From assembly GCA_002327315.1 (NCBI GenBank), contig DCVI01000212.1:1-7219 (forward strand): 7,219 nt of DNA, in the 5' to 3' direction. Origin of the DNA: Syntrophaceae bacterium UBA2192 (lineage in GTDB: Bacteria > Desulfobacterota > Syntrophia > Syntrophales > UBA2192). Shown one piece after another: positions 1 to 6,615 of this stretch. The first letter of the stretch is position 1; each line of letters begins with the position of its first letter. The notes below the pieces were generated by a model. It searched no databases, was not told where the DNA came from, and worked only from the letters and a program-made list of their open reading frames with translations. Both the position numbers and the translations under genes were made by a program.

Positions 1-58
1 CTGTGGTCAACTCACGGGAGGACTTGCACCTCCAAGATTGCCCCCATGCTGGGCGCAC
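1..58 (-). mobile_element. 5' end of a bacterial class C (IIC) group II intron, cut by the window edge
   Basis: Read on the minus strand, the sequence begins GTGCGCCCAGCATGGGGGCA at position 58. This matches the conserved start of bacterial group II introns (GUGYGCCC), and the following CCC-AGCAT-GGG stem closely resembles class C introns such as the Oceanobacillus iheyensis intron. A second hairpin follows: GGAGG at 33-29, loop TGCAAGT, CCTCC at 21-17. The same place in known IIC introns has a stem around GUGnnAGUCC. The intron starts directly after a rho-independent terminator stem and T-rich tract (59-90), the insertion preference established for class C introns. It lies in the same orientation as the pil operon. 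The ribozyme core, the reverse transcriptase/maturase ORF and the 3' end would lie beyond position 1, so completeness and activity cannot be judged. Family assignment comes from remembered consensus, not a search. Confidence 0.87.
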
Positions 59-60
59 AA

Positions 61-90
61 GAAAACCCCCGCCGCGTCGTCGCGGCGGGG
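61..90 (-). terminator. Rho-independent terminator of the pilMNOPQ operon
   Basis: On the minus strand, CCCCGCCGCG (90-81), loop ACGA (80-77) and CGCGGCGGGG (76-67) form a perfect 10-bp GC stem. It is followed by G, TTTT, C, TT (66-59). The stem starts 33 nt after the pilQ stop codon. The T-tract is interrupted at 58/59 by the group II intron, so the last bases, TTTTCTT (65-59), probably double as the intron's IBS1 target. Whether the shortened T-tract still terminates efficiently is unknown. Confidence 0.88.
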
Positions 91-123
91 TCGCTGATCT
101 TGCCTTCAGCCTTGAGCCTGCTT

Positions 124-1836
124 TCAGATTCCCTTGCCGTCCGGCACGACTTTCGGCGTGATGAAGATGAGAATTTCACGCTTGGTCCGCTGTTCTTCCT
201 CCGCCTTGAAGAGCCAGCCGAGCACGGGGATCTTGTAGACGCCGGGTACGCCGCCGACCCCCTTGATGTCATTGGATTTGTAAATACCGCCGATGACGAT
301 CGTGTCGCCGTCATGGACCACGACGGTGGAGTCGACTTCGTTTTTAATGATGGGCGGGTTGCCCTGGATCGACCGTGTATAGTCGGGATAGTCGTTGGTC
401 GCCTTGATCTCCATGGAGATCTTTCCCTCGGGGGTGATGGTCGGCTTCACGTCGAGCTTGAGCACCGCCTCCTTGAACATTACGGTCCGGGTAACAACGC
501 CGCCCGAGGTGGATTCGGTCACGTAGGGGACTTCCTCGCCCTGCTTGATCGTCGCCTTGACGTTGTCGAGCGTCGTGACCTTCGGGGAGGAGATGATCTT
601 GCCCTCGTTCGAGGTTTCCAGCGCATTGATCTGGGCGCTGAGAACGAATTTGGACCCGCCGACCAGGATGCCCAGACCCGGCGTCTGCGAGAAGAAATAG
701 GGGAAGTTCACCGCCTGGTTGCTGCCGCTGAACCCGACGCCGTTCGGGAAGGTCTGCGGGATCGTCGTGGCGCCCGTCGAGCCTGTCGTCAGGCCCGTGG
801 CGTACCCTGCCGAGCCGGCCAAGCCGCCGATTGTTGTGTTGCCGGCGTTGGTCAGGAGACCACCGCCCCACTGGATACCAATCCTTCTGACAAAAGTATC
901 AACGGCCTCGATAATCTGGGCCTCGATGGAGATCTGCTTGAGCTTGCCGCGGGAGACGTCTTCCTTGAGACGCTGTTCCTCGGCCTTCTTGATCTTGTCC
1001 GCGGGCATGACGACGATCACATTGCCCTGTGCCTTCGTCCCCAGCTGCTGAATGTCGAGAATCGTCTCGAGCGCCTGGTCCCAGGGAACTTCATTGAGCT
1101 TCATCGTGACGAGCCCCTTCACGTCCTCGCCGGCCACGATGTTGAGGCCGCTCACCTCGGCGATGAGGCGGAAGACGCTCCGGATGTTGGCATCCTGGAA
1201 ATCGGCCGTGATCTTCTGGCCCGTGTAAACCTTGCCATCCTTCTTCTCGATCTTGATCTCCCTGGCTTTCGTCTCCGGCTGAGTCGCCCGGATCTTATCC
1301 ACTTCCTTCGTCATGGTGGCGCTCTGTGGCATGTTGACCATATCCACATCAACGATCAGCTGGTTGCCTTCCTCCCGCACCAGGTGGGGCACGGCGTCCT
1401 TCAGTACGATCTTGACGGCTGTCACGGGCCGCTCGCCCGATTTTGTCTGGTTCGAATAGACTCCCTCGATGACCTTGAAGCTGCCCTCGGGGGTCTTCGT
1501 CTTCAGATCGTCGGGCACATACATCTTGTCGAAGGCGATCACGAGCGTCCGGGCCGAATCCCTGGATGCCGTGTATCCCATGAGCTTGGAGGTGGAGACG
1601 ATCACTCTCTCCTTGTCCGCCGTCTTGTCGAAGGCGATCTTCTCGATGTAGCCGACGTTGGCCTCCGCCGGCCCCTTCGCGGCTGAAGCCGCATCGGCCG
1701 GTGCCGCAGCGTCGGGTTTGGCGCCGCCCCCCGCCGTTGGGTCGGATGACTCGGGCCCGGCGTTCATCGTTGCGCAGCCGGCAACCAGCAACCCACAGAA
1801 TGAAATCGTCAGTGCCCACATGCTCAGCTTCTTCAT
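124..1836 (-). CDS. pilQ: Type IV pilus secretin PilQ, predicted lipoprotein
   Basis: This is the outer-membrane secretin that forms the gated channel for the type IV pilus. It has 570 aa, shorter than many PilQ proteins (about 700-900 aa). Order: a signal peptide with lipobox LVAGC (Cys21); an Ala/Pro/Gly-rich linker (22-57); one AMIN-like peptidoglycan-binding region (about 62-168); an N0/STN domain (about 203-280, with DFQDANIRSVFRLIAEVSG); a charged helix (282-296); and the secretin domain from SIEAQIIEA (303) to the C-terminus. The secretin domain contains a Gly/Ser/Thr/Asn-rich stretch (324-375), EVPYVT (435-440), VHDGDTIVIGG (508-517) and IPVLGWLFK (536-544). I see no N1 (KH-like) domain between N0 and the secretin core. 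The Cys suggests lipidation and outer-membrane targeting without a separate pilotin, which is inference. The ATG overlaps the pilP stop (ATGA). Confidence 0.96.
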   Translation of the reverse strand: MKKLSMWALTISFCGLLVAGCATMNAGPESSDPTAGGGAKPDAAAPADAASAAKGPAEANVGYIEKIAFDKTADKERVIVSTSKLMGYTASRDSARTLVIAFDKMYVPDDLKTKTPEGSFKVIEGVYSNQTKSGERPVTAVKIVLKDAVPHLVREEGNQLIVDVDMVNMPQSATMTKEVDKIRATQPETKAREIKIEKKDGKVYTGQKITADFQDANIRSVFRLIAEVSGLNIVAGEDVKGLVTMKLNEVPWDQALETILDIQQLGTKAQGNVIVVMPADKIKKAEEQRLKEDVSRGKLKQISIEAQIIEAVDTFVRRIGIQWGGGLLTNAGNTTIGGLAGSAGYATGLTTGSTGATTIPQTFPNGVGFSGSNQAVNFPYFFSQTPGLGILVGGSKFVLSAQINALETSNEGKIISSPKVTTLDNVKATIKQGEEVPYVTESTSGGVVTRTVMFKEAVLKLDVKPTITPEGKISMEIKATNDYPDYTRSIQGNPPIIKNEVDSTVVVHDGDTIVIGGIYKSNDIKGVGGVPGVYKIPVLGWLFKAEEEQRTKREILIFITPKVVPDGKGI

Positions 1837-2402
1837 GGTCTTCCCTCGCCTTCTTCTTTATGGAGCTTCAGCGCCACGCGATGCGATTTTTCCTTGCCCT
1901 TGCTCTCTCCGAGTTTCTCTTCCACGATGACCCGGTCGGGGAGGATCTGGATCACCCTGCCGCCGTTCTCCCCGACGAGAGTCCCCACATAAACGATATA
2001 CCCTTTGCCCCCGCCGTCTTCGACCATGGCCACGCGCTTTATCGATGACCCGGCAATGCCCGTCACCCGGACCTTGTCCAGGGCAACCCGCTGCAGCGGC
2101 GTAAGATGGCCCGTGAGTTTCTTCTTCTCCGGCCCCTTTTTCGAGGGGGTGGGCAGCTCAAGCCTCACGAATGGCTTGAAGGGGTCGATTTTCCCCTTCG
2201 GGTCGTAACGATAGTCCGGCATTTCAAGGGCGGGCGCCTCCGGCTTGGCTTCCAGCTGGGCCGCCGGTTTCACTTCAGCGGGCGTTGCCGCAGGCGGGGC
2301 GGCCGCCGGGGCAGCCGTCACGAAACCCGCAAGCAGGAAGGCGAGGGCCAGACTTCTCGCCAGGAGCTTATTTCTTTTGAGCCGCTTTCTTGTCCGTTCC
2401 AT
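1833..2402 (-). CDS. pilP: Type IV pilus alignment protein PilP, lacking a lipobox cysteine
   Basis: PilP is the periplasmic linker that joins the PilN-PilO inner-membrane pair to PilQ. With the ATG at 2402 it has 189 aa: a strongly basic N-terminus (1-16), a hydrophobic signal segment (17-31), an Ala/Pro-rich linker (31-60), the motif YDPKGKIDPF (66-75), then LTPLQRVALDKVRVTGIAG (100-118), VEDGGGKGYIVYVG (127-140) and ILPDRVIVEE (153-162), typical of the PilP family. Family members are usually lipoproteins, but here LLAG is followed by Phe27 (TTC) rather than Cys. The VTAAPAAA stretch could be a signal peptidase I site, or the segment could stay as a membrane anchor. A TTG at 2438 would add 12 residues and deepen the overlap with pilO. 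I prefer the ATG, which still overlaps pilO by 35 bp. Translation is probably coupled to pilO. The stop overlaps the pilQ ATG. Confidence 0.93.
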   Translation of the reverse strand: MERTRKRLKRNKLLARSLALAFLLAGFVTAAPAAAPPAATPAEVKPAAQLEAKPEAPALEMPDYRYDPKGKIDPFKPFVRLELPTPSKKGPEKKKLTGHLTPLQRVALDKVRVTGIAGSSIKRVAMVEDGGGKGYIVYVGTLVGENGGRVIQILPDRVIVEEKLGESKGKEKSHRVALKLHKEEGEGRP

Positions 2403-3009
2403 CAGCCTTCTTGCTCCCTTCAACGGGCTTTTCGACAAACATGTAGGTCTTGATCAGGAAACTCGTTGCCAGGACGGGGCCCTTGGGGCCGTTTACGTCC
2501 TTGGTGCCTTCGCGCCTTTCCATGGAGATATCCGACACGTTAACGATGCGGGGCAGCTTCGCCACTTTCTCGAAGAAGATGGCCGTGTCATGGTAGACCC
2601 CCGTGAGCGAGATCTTTACGGGCAGCTCGGCGTAGAACTCCTTCTCCACGGGAGCCAGGGGCTCAAAAAGCTGGAACTCGACCCCGCCCAGTCCCTCGGC
2701 CTCCGACATGGAGATGAGCAGCCCGGGGATCTCCTTCTGCTCGGGCAGCTTCGCCATGGCCACCTTCAGCTGCTCCTGCAGCTGGGCGATCTCCTTCTCG
2801 AACCGGAGCTTCTCCTCCATCAGCTTCTGCTTCTTGGCGAGCTCCATCTGGACGGCCGAGAGGTCCTGCTGGAGCCTCTCCTCTTTTTGCATGGCATCCT
2901 GGTAGTAGATCGAGTAGTAGGCGAATCCCAGCAGAATGAAGAGCACGATCAGCGCCAGGACCTTCTGCCGCACGGGCATTCTTTTGATATCGTCAACGCT
3001 CAGTGCCAT
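2368..3009 (-). CDS. pilO: Type IV pilus alignment protein PilO
   Basis: PilO is a bitopic inner-membrane protein that pairs with PilN and contacts PilP, transmitting dynamics between the cytoplasmic motor and the secretin. The 213 residues show a short cytoplasmic N-terminus (1-15), one transmembrane helix (about 16-36, VLALIVLFILLGFAYYSIYY), a coiled coil (about 38-88) with LPEQKEIPGLL (88-98) at its end, and a periplasmic ferredoxin-like fold (about 95-192) with PVKISLTGVYHD (130-141) and LPRIVNVSDI (152-161), both common in PilO. The Lys-rich tail (199-213) is coded where pilP begins, so it may be little constrained. The ATG lies 2 nt after the pilN stop, which suggests translational coupling. 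Confidence 0.95.
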   Translation of the reverse strand: MALSVDDIKRMPVRQKVLALIVLFILLGFAYYSIYYQDAMQKEERLQQDLSAVQMELAKKQKLMEEKLRFEKEIAQLQEQLKVAMAKLPEQKEIPGLLISMSEAEGLGGVEFQLFEPLAPVEKEFYAELPVKISLTGVYHDTAIFFEKVAKLPRIVNVSDISMERREGTKDVNGPKGPVLATSFLIKTYMFVEKPVEGSKKADGTDKKAAQKK

Positions 3010-3011
3010 GC

Positions 3012-3560
3012 TCAGATCCCCTTCTTGAGACCGCAGGACAGGGTGAACTGCTTCAGCTTGTTGCCCGCGATTTCCGTTTGTTTCGAAGAGACCAGGTCGA
3101 CGGAGGTGAGGTGCTTGGATTTCTCCAGGCTCCTCATGAATTTCGCGATGGCGATGTTGTCCTTCGCGAAGCCGTCGATCTTCACGTCCGTTTCGGATTC
3201 CTTCATCGATTTGATCCAGACCTGGTGGGCCGGGACCATGGAGGTCAACTCATCCAGAAAGGTGACCTTGGCAAACCGGTTCTTCTCGAGGTAGCTGATG
3301 ACGTTGAGCCGTTTTTCCAGGATCTCCTTCGCTTTCTTGTACTGGTTGATGTCGCCGATGCTCGACTTGAGCTGCTCGAGCCTTTGCTTTGCGCCCTGGA
3401 CGTCATTCTCGAGGTCGTTGAGCTTCATCACGGTGAAGATGTGGAACCCGACCAGCAGCACCGCGAAGGCGGCTCCCAGGGCACCGAGGATGACGACCTG
3501 GTTCTTCGACTGGACTTCCTTTTTCTTTTCCCGATAGGGAAGCAGGTTGACCTTGATCAT
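3012..3560 (-). CDS. pilN: Type IV pilus assembly protein PilN
   Basis: PilN is an inner-membrane protein whose cytoplasmic N-terminal peptide docks onto PilM and whose periplasmic part pairs with PilO. The 182 residues start with the conserved PilM-binding motif (VNLLPYRE, residues 4-11). A single transmembrane helix follows (about 21-43), then a coiled coil (about 46-95), and a periplasmic ferredoxin-like domain (about 98-178) with VPAHQVWIKSMKES (109-122) and VKIDGFAKDN (126-135), typical of the family. Length is normal for PilN. The ATG overlaps the pilM stop in an ATGA, supporting the start and coupled translation with pilM. No key element appears missing. Confidence 0.96.
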   Translation of the reverse strand: MIKVNLLPYREKKKEVQSKNQVVILGALGAAFAVLLVGFHIFTVMKLNDLENDVQGAKQRLEQLKSSIGDINQYKKAKEILEKRLNVISYLEKNRFAKVTFLDELTSMVPAHQVWIKSMKESETDVKIDGFAKDNIAIAKFMRSLEKSKHLTSVDLVSSKQTEIAGNKLKQFTLSCGLKKGI

Positions 3561-4627
3561 TTGTCCCCGATCCTCCTCATGGCGAGCCCGACACCGACAG
3601 ACGCCTGCGGCCCGATTTCTTTCAGGTCTTCGGCAGAGAACGATTTCTTGTCGAAGGCCACCTTCCGGAAGGGGTTTGCGATCTCGACTTCCACGTTGAG
3701 TCGCTGCAGAAGGGCCTCACCGATGCCGGGCATCCTGGCCGTCCCGCCGCACAGCAGAATCTGCTTGATGAACTTTCCGGGATAGGTCGAGCGGAAGTAG
3801 TCGACGGAGCGCTCGATCTCCAGCAGCAGGGGGTCGGCATAATTGAGGAGCTCCTCCTTGCTTTGCTCGTCGCCGGAAAGCGCTTTCTCCAGCTTCACGC
3901 GCTCGGCCTCCTCGAAGGAGACCCCCGTTTTGTCCTGAAGGTTTTCCGTGATCGAGTATCCCCCCAGGGGGAAGTCGCGGATGAAGATGGAGGCGCCCCC
4001 TTTCACGACGTTGATGTTGGTCATGCTGGCCCCGATGCTCACGAGGATGCAGACATCCTCATGCCCGTAGTCGTAGCTTTCCTCGTACATCGTCTCCAGG
4101 GCGAAGGAGTCCACATCCATGATGACCACCTCGAGCCCGGCCTTCCGGAGGGTGTCGATGTAGCTCTGGACGACATCCTTCTTGGCGGCGACGAGGAAGA
4201 CCTCCATCTGGCCGGGGCTCATCTCGCTGGGGCCCAGGATCTGGAAGTCGAAGTTGACGTCCTTCATGTCGCCGAAGGGAAGGTATTTCTCGATCTCGTC
4301 GCTGATCAGCTCCCTCAGCGATTCCTCGTCCATGGAGGGAAAGCCGATCTTCTTGGCGATGACGGAGTATCCCGAGAGGGAGGTGACGACCGCCCGTGCC
4401 TTGCAGCGGGAGATCTTGAGGAGTTCCTTGATGCGCTCGACCAGGGCGTTGGGATTGACGATGAGGCCGTCGGCGATAATGCCCTTTGCGAGGGGAACGC
4501 TGGCGTAGTTCTGGAGTACGTACCCGTCGGGCCCCTCGGCGATCTCGGCAATCTTGATGGAACTGGATCCGATGTCGAGTCCCGCAATCTGTTTCTTGCT
4601 TGCAAACAGGCCGTTGAGTTTCAGCAT
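3557..4627 (-). CDS. pilM: Type IV pilus assembly ATPase-like protein PilM (actin-like fold)
   Basis: PilM is the cytoplasmic actin/FtsA-like protein that binds nucleotide and the PilN N-terminus, forming the ring under the alignment complex. The 356 residues carry the phosphate-1 loop (GLDIGSSSIKIAEI, 16-29), the EIEKYLPF segment (111-118) typical of PilM, a second core motif around VSIGASMTNINVV (196-208), the adenosine loop LLCGGTARMPGIGEAL (291-306), and the C-terminal ASVGVGLAMRR (342-352). Length matches the family. The ATG at 4627 is preceded by a good Shine-Dalgarno sequence, GAGGA, about 4 nt upstream. It is the first gene of pilMNOPQ and lies about 100 bp downstream of a sigma-54-type promoter, so pilus assembly genes probably depend on RpoN and an enhancer-binding protein. 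That regulation is inferred from the promoter match only. Confidence 0.97.
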   Translation of the reverse strand: MLKLNGLFASKKQIAGLDIGSSSIKIAEIAEGPDGYVLQNYASVPLAKGIIADGLIVNPNALVERIKELLKISRCKARAVVTSLSGYSVIAKKIGFPSMDEESLRELISDEIEKYLPFGDMKDVNFDFQILGPSEMSPGQMEVFLVAAKKDVVQSYIDTLRKAGLEVVIMDVDSFALETMYEESYDYGHEDVCILVSIGASMTNINVVKGGASIFIRDFPLGGYSITENLQDKTGVSFEEAERVKLEKALSGDEQSKEELLNYADPLLLEIERSVDYFRSTYPGKFIKQILLCGGTARMPGIGEALLQRLNVEVEIANPFRKVAFDKKSFSAEDLKEIGPQASVGVGLAMRRIGDK

Positions 4628-4726
4628 GGGGTCCTCTGTGTTTTGCGGTCTCGCCCGGCCTGAAAACCGGGACGGACGGAGTTGGTTATGACTGGTTCAC
4701 TTCGCACCACTACGGGCAATACGTTA

Positions 4727-4742
4727 AGCAAGCACTGTGCCA
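4727..4742 (-). promoter_or_regulatory. Sigma-54 (RpoN) promoter of pilMNOPQ
   Basis: Minus strand 4742-4727 reads TGGCAC-AGTGC-TTGCT, matching the -24/-12 consensus (TGGCAC-N5-TTGCW). The invariant GG and GC dinucleotides have the required 10-nt spacing. The expected transcription start is near 4716, giving a leader of about 90 nt before the pilM ATG. The leader holds a small hairpin (CCCGG/CCGGG, 4671-4654) of unknown meaning. Location and orientation in front of the operon make a chance match unlikely. An enhancer-binding-protein site should lie upstream, but I cannot identify one. Confidence 0.82.
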
Positions 4743-5073
4743 CGGGCAGGCTCAGGGGCCGCCTGCGACCGGGTTGTCCCGGCTGTAATCCCGGAAAGCC
4801 CCGATTTTGGGACCTTTTCAGCCAGGCATCCCCCGGGGTGGTTTCCCACAAGGCAAAACCGGCAGGAGAAAACCCCAATGGCTATAATCGGCAATGTTCG
4901 GGCTTGACTTAAATAAAAGAAAAGTGCGGGCGGTTTTTTGAATCGGCAGGCAATTACGAGAACGCTTTGCGTGACGGCGTTTTCGGGGACGTGTAAAGGT
5001 TTTTGACAGCCCCGCAGGAGGGAAGAAGTTGAGCTTACCCTTTTACCTTCTCACGTTCTTCATTGGAAAGGCT
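4743..5073. other. Intergenic region between the ftsB-like gene and the pilMNOPQ promoter
   Basis: These 331 bp hold no coding frame I would accept. Short open frames exist on both strands, but they match no family and lack start signals. An AT-rich patch lies at 4902-4938 (minus TTTTCTTTTATTTAAG). GC-rich inverted repeats lie nearer the promoter, for example CCGGG-N4-CCCGG at 4769-4782 and CCCCGGGG near 4831-4838. An 11-nt hairpin-like ACGC-TTT-GCGT lies near 4962-4972. The region is the likely place for enhancer-binding-protein sites and a DNA-bending site serving the sigma-54 promoter, but no known site is recognised. I see no clear terminator for the upstream ftsB-like gene. Confidence 0.5.
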
Positions 5074-5340
5074 TCAGTCTACATGGCGGTAGACCCTGTC
5101 GTTTCGTCTGACCATCCCCAGCTCGTCACGGGCCACCTTTTCGATGTAGCGCATGTCGTTGCGGAGAAGGAGGATCTCTTTCTTCAGGGCGTCGTTTTTC
5201 ACGACGAGTTCCCCGTTGCTCTTCCGGATATCGAGGAGCTTCCGGTCCAGGCGGTAGTTGTCCACGATTCCCCTGCTGCCGAAGAGAATCACCGACCCCA
5301 TCAGGATCAGGAAGAGCAGAAGAACTTTTCCCACCTTCAT
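5074..5340 (-). CDS. FtsB/DivIC-like septum formation initiator family protein
   Basis: This is a small bitopic division protein. Members of this family form a coiled-coil complex with FtsL/FtsQ (or DivIB) and help activate septal peptidoglycan synthesis. The 88 residues have a short Lys-containing cytoplasmic tip, one transmembrane helix (about 5-23, VLLLFLILMGSVILFG), a coiled coil (about 29-62), and the family signature YIEKVARDELGMVRRNDRVYR (65-85). Length is normal for FtsB-type proteins. The ATG is 23 nt after the stop of the HcyBio gene, with a G-rich Shine-Dalgarno-like stretch upstream, so the two are probably cotranscribed. I leave the symbol empty because FtsB, DivIC and related short paralogs cannot be separated by eye. 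Confidence 0.9.
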   Translation of the reverse strand: MKVGKVLLLFLILMGSVILFGSRGIVDNYRLDRKLLDIRKSNGELVVKNDALKKEILLLRNDMRYIEKVARDELGMVRRNDRVYRHVD

Positions 5341-5363
5341 CCGCCATCCCCCCGCAACCGGTC

Positions 5364-6569
5364 CTATCGTTTTCGGCGTCCCTCCGGCGGCTCAGGGCTC
5401 ACCGAGGGAAGGAGCATCTGGGGCTCGCCCAGCAGGAACTCTCCTTTTTCGATCCAGGTCTTGAGCGTCTCGGCGATCTGCCTCGCCCGGTAGTAGCTCG
5501 ACATGGAGGCCGTGGCCACTTCCTTTCCGTTGAGGACGATCCGGCCGCTCCGAAGCTCCTTGTACGTCACCTCCCCGAGGCTCTTCATCTCGCCGCCGCC
5601 GGGATAGTCCATGCTGTAGTCATAAATCTGGGTCTGGATGTCTTCGTCCTTCACGGCGGTAAAGCGGGCCATCTGCTCGTCGAGGATCGGGATGGGGATC
5701 CCGATGCCCACATAGAGGGAGACACCGTATCCCAATAAGCTTGCCCCCACCAGCCACTCCGGGGACATCCCCTTCAAATCGCCGATGACGGCAAGCGTCC
5801 CTGCCCCGCCCGTCGGGACCCCGCTGGGCCCCCGGGGCGTATTCGGGTGGTGCTGGGTGCCGTGCCAGGCCACATAGCCCTGGGCCCCGCCGAGAAAAAT
5901 GCGGGTCCCGATGCCGATCGTCCGGTAGTAGGGGTCGTTGAAGAGCGGGCTGAGCTGGCCCGACGTGGCGTAATTGGCATTGGCCATCCGCGGGCGCAGG
6001 ACCCCCATATAGGTATAGATCGTCTTGTCGGACATGTTCACGGCGCAGTTGTAGTTCTGGTAGCAGTTGCGCGGGTTGAAGAGCATGGCATCGCGCAGGT
6101 CGTGCAGCAGGATGTTCTTCTCCTGCTTGCGCGAGGGGTAGCAGTCCGTGCCGTATCCCTCCAGGCGCAGGCGGATGACGTTGCCGGCGGCGAGGTCCTC
6201 GATGACGTGGCCGCCCCCGTAGTTGAACTCGCCCGGGAAGACGCTGTTGAGGGGATCGCCTTCGGCTACTTCGGCGACCCCGAGGTAGCAATCGACCGCC
6301 GCAACCCCGCCGTAGGCCGCAACGTCATTGAGCCAGACCTTGTGGGCCTTGATGCGGGGGGAGGTGTGGCCGAAGTTCAGGAAGGCCCCCGAGGAGCACA
6401 TGGGTCCGAAGGTCCCCGTGGTCACCACATCGACGCGCCGGGCTGCTTCCACGTCCCCGTGACGCTCGACGATGTCGATCATCTCCTCGGCCGTCACGAC
6501 GACGGCCTTCCCCTGCCGGATCTTCTCGTTGATCTCGGCGATCGTCTTTTTGACTTTAAAACTTTTCAA
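5364..6569 (-). CDS. HcyBio (DUF39) homocysteine biosynthesis protein, L-aspartate semialdehyde sulfurtransferase type
   Basis: Proteins of this family in methanogens and sulfate reducers convert L-aspartate semialdehyde and a sulfide-derived persulfide into homocysteine, bypassing acylated homoserine intermediates. From the TTG at 6569 it has 401 aa. Family hallmarks are TTGTFGPMCSSGAFLNFGH (50-68, Cys58), YGGGHVIEDL (117-126), GTDCYP (140-145, Cys143), NPRNCYQNYNCAVN (165-178), GTRIFLGGAQGYV and VGIGIPIPIL. Cys58 and Cys143 are the likely counterparts of the two conserved functional cysteines reported for the Methanosarcina enzyme, which is my alignment by eye. Start choice is uncertain. 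A TTG at 6617 would add 16 residues coded by a 9-bp repeat (DRRNRP-like), unlike homologs, and an in-frame stop lies just upstream of it. The first ATG is too far inside. Neither TTG has a strong Shine-Dalgarno. The NIL/ferredoxin partner protein often found beside this family is not in the window. Confidence 0.92.
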   Translation of the reverse strand: MKSFKVKKTIAEINEKIRQGKAVVVTAEEMIDIVERHGDVEAARRVDVVTTGTFGPMCSSGAFLNFGHTSPRIKAHKVWLNDVAAYGGVAAVDCYLGVAEVAEGDPLNSVFPGEFNYGGGHVIEDLAAGNVIRLRLEGYGTDCYPSRKQEKNILLHDLRDAMLFNPRNCYQNYNCAVNMSDKTIYTYMGVLRPRMANANYATSGQLSPLFNDPYYRTIGIGTRIFLGGAQGYVAWHGTQHHPNTPRGPSGVPTGGAGTLAVIGDLKGMSPEWLVGASLLGYGVSLYVGIGIPIPILDEQMARFTAVKDEDIQTQIYDYSMDYPGGGEMKSLGEVTYKELRSGRIVLNGKEVATASMSSYYRARQIAETLKTWIEKGEFLLGEPQMLLPSVSPEPPEGRRKR

Positions 6570-6574
6570 GAGTC

Positions 6575-6610
6575 TGTTCCGTCTATCCGGTCTATTCCGT
6601 CTGTCCCGTC
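6575..6610 (-). repeat. Four tandem copies of a degenerate 9-bp unit
   Basis: On the minus strand the units are GACGGGACA, GACGGAATA, GACCGGATA and GACGGAACA, a GAC-SGR-AYA pattern in perfect 9-nt register, followed by a broken fifth GAC. The array ends 5 nt before the preferred TTG start (6569) of the HcyBio gene. If the upstream TTG (6617) is used, the units encode Arg/Asp/Asn-rich repeats instead. Each unit carries a purine-rich SGRA core, so the array may affect ribosome loading. That is inference. Confidence 0.7.
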
Positions 6611-6615
6611 CGGAC

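Noticed and set aside
1..58. A tRNA-like fragment at the left edge
   Set aside because: The stem-loop with GCAAGTCC looks slightly like a T-arm, but no acceptor or anticodon arm fits. The group II intron start with a terminator in front explains every element.
46..1686. Long plus-strand open frame of 546 codons
   Set aside because: It is the antisense shadow of pilQ in GC-rich DNA. Its translation is low-complexity (Asp/Leu/Gly/His-rich) with no family motif, while pilQ has full secretin signatures.
2403..2438. N-terminal extension of PilP from the TTG at 2438
   Set aside because: It deepens the overlap with pilO to 71 bp and adds an atypically long basic region. The ATG at 2402 gives a normal signal peptide.
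4621..4912. Short open frames on both strands between pilM and the ftsB-like gene (85 aa minus, 76 aa plus)
   Set aside because: The minus frame starts at a TTG, neither has a ribosome binding site, their composition looks non-coding, and both run across the sigma-54 promoter.
4990..5020. Plus-strand TTGACA (5003-5008) as a promoter
   Set aside because: No -10 element at 16-18 bp and no plus-strand gene downstream.
4628..5073. A GEMM (cyclic di-GMP) riboswitch upstream of pilM, as seen before some pilus genes
   Set aside because: Only a short ACGCAAAGC similarity at 4963-4971 (minus). The conserved GGGCAAACC and GGTAGCGGGGTTACC-like parts are absent, and it lies upstream of the predicted transcription start.
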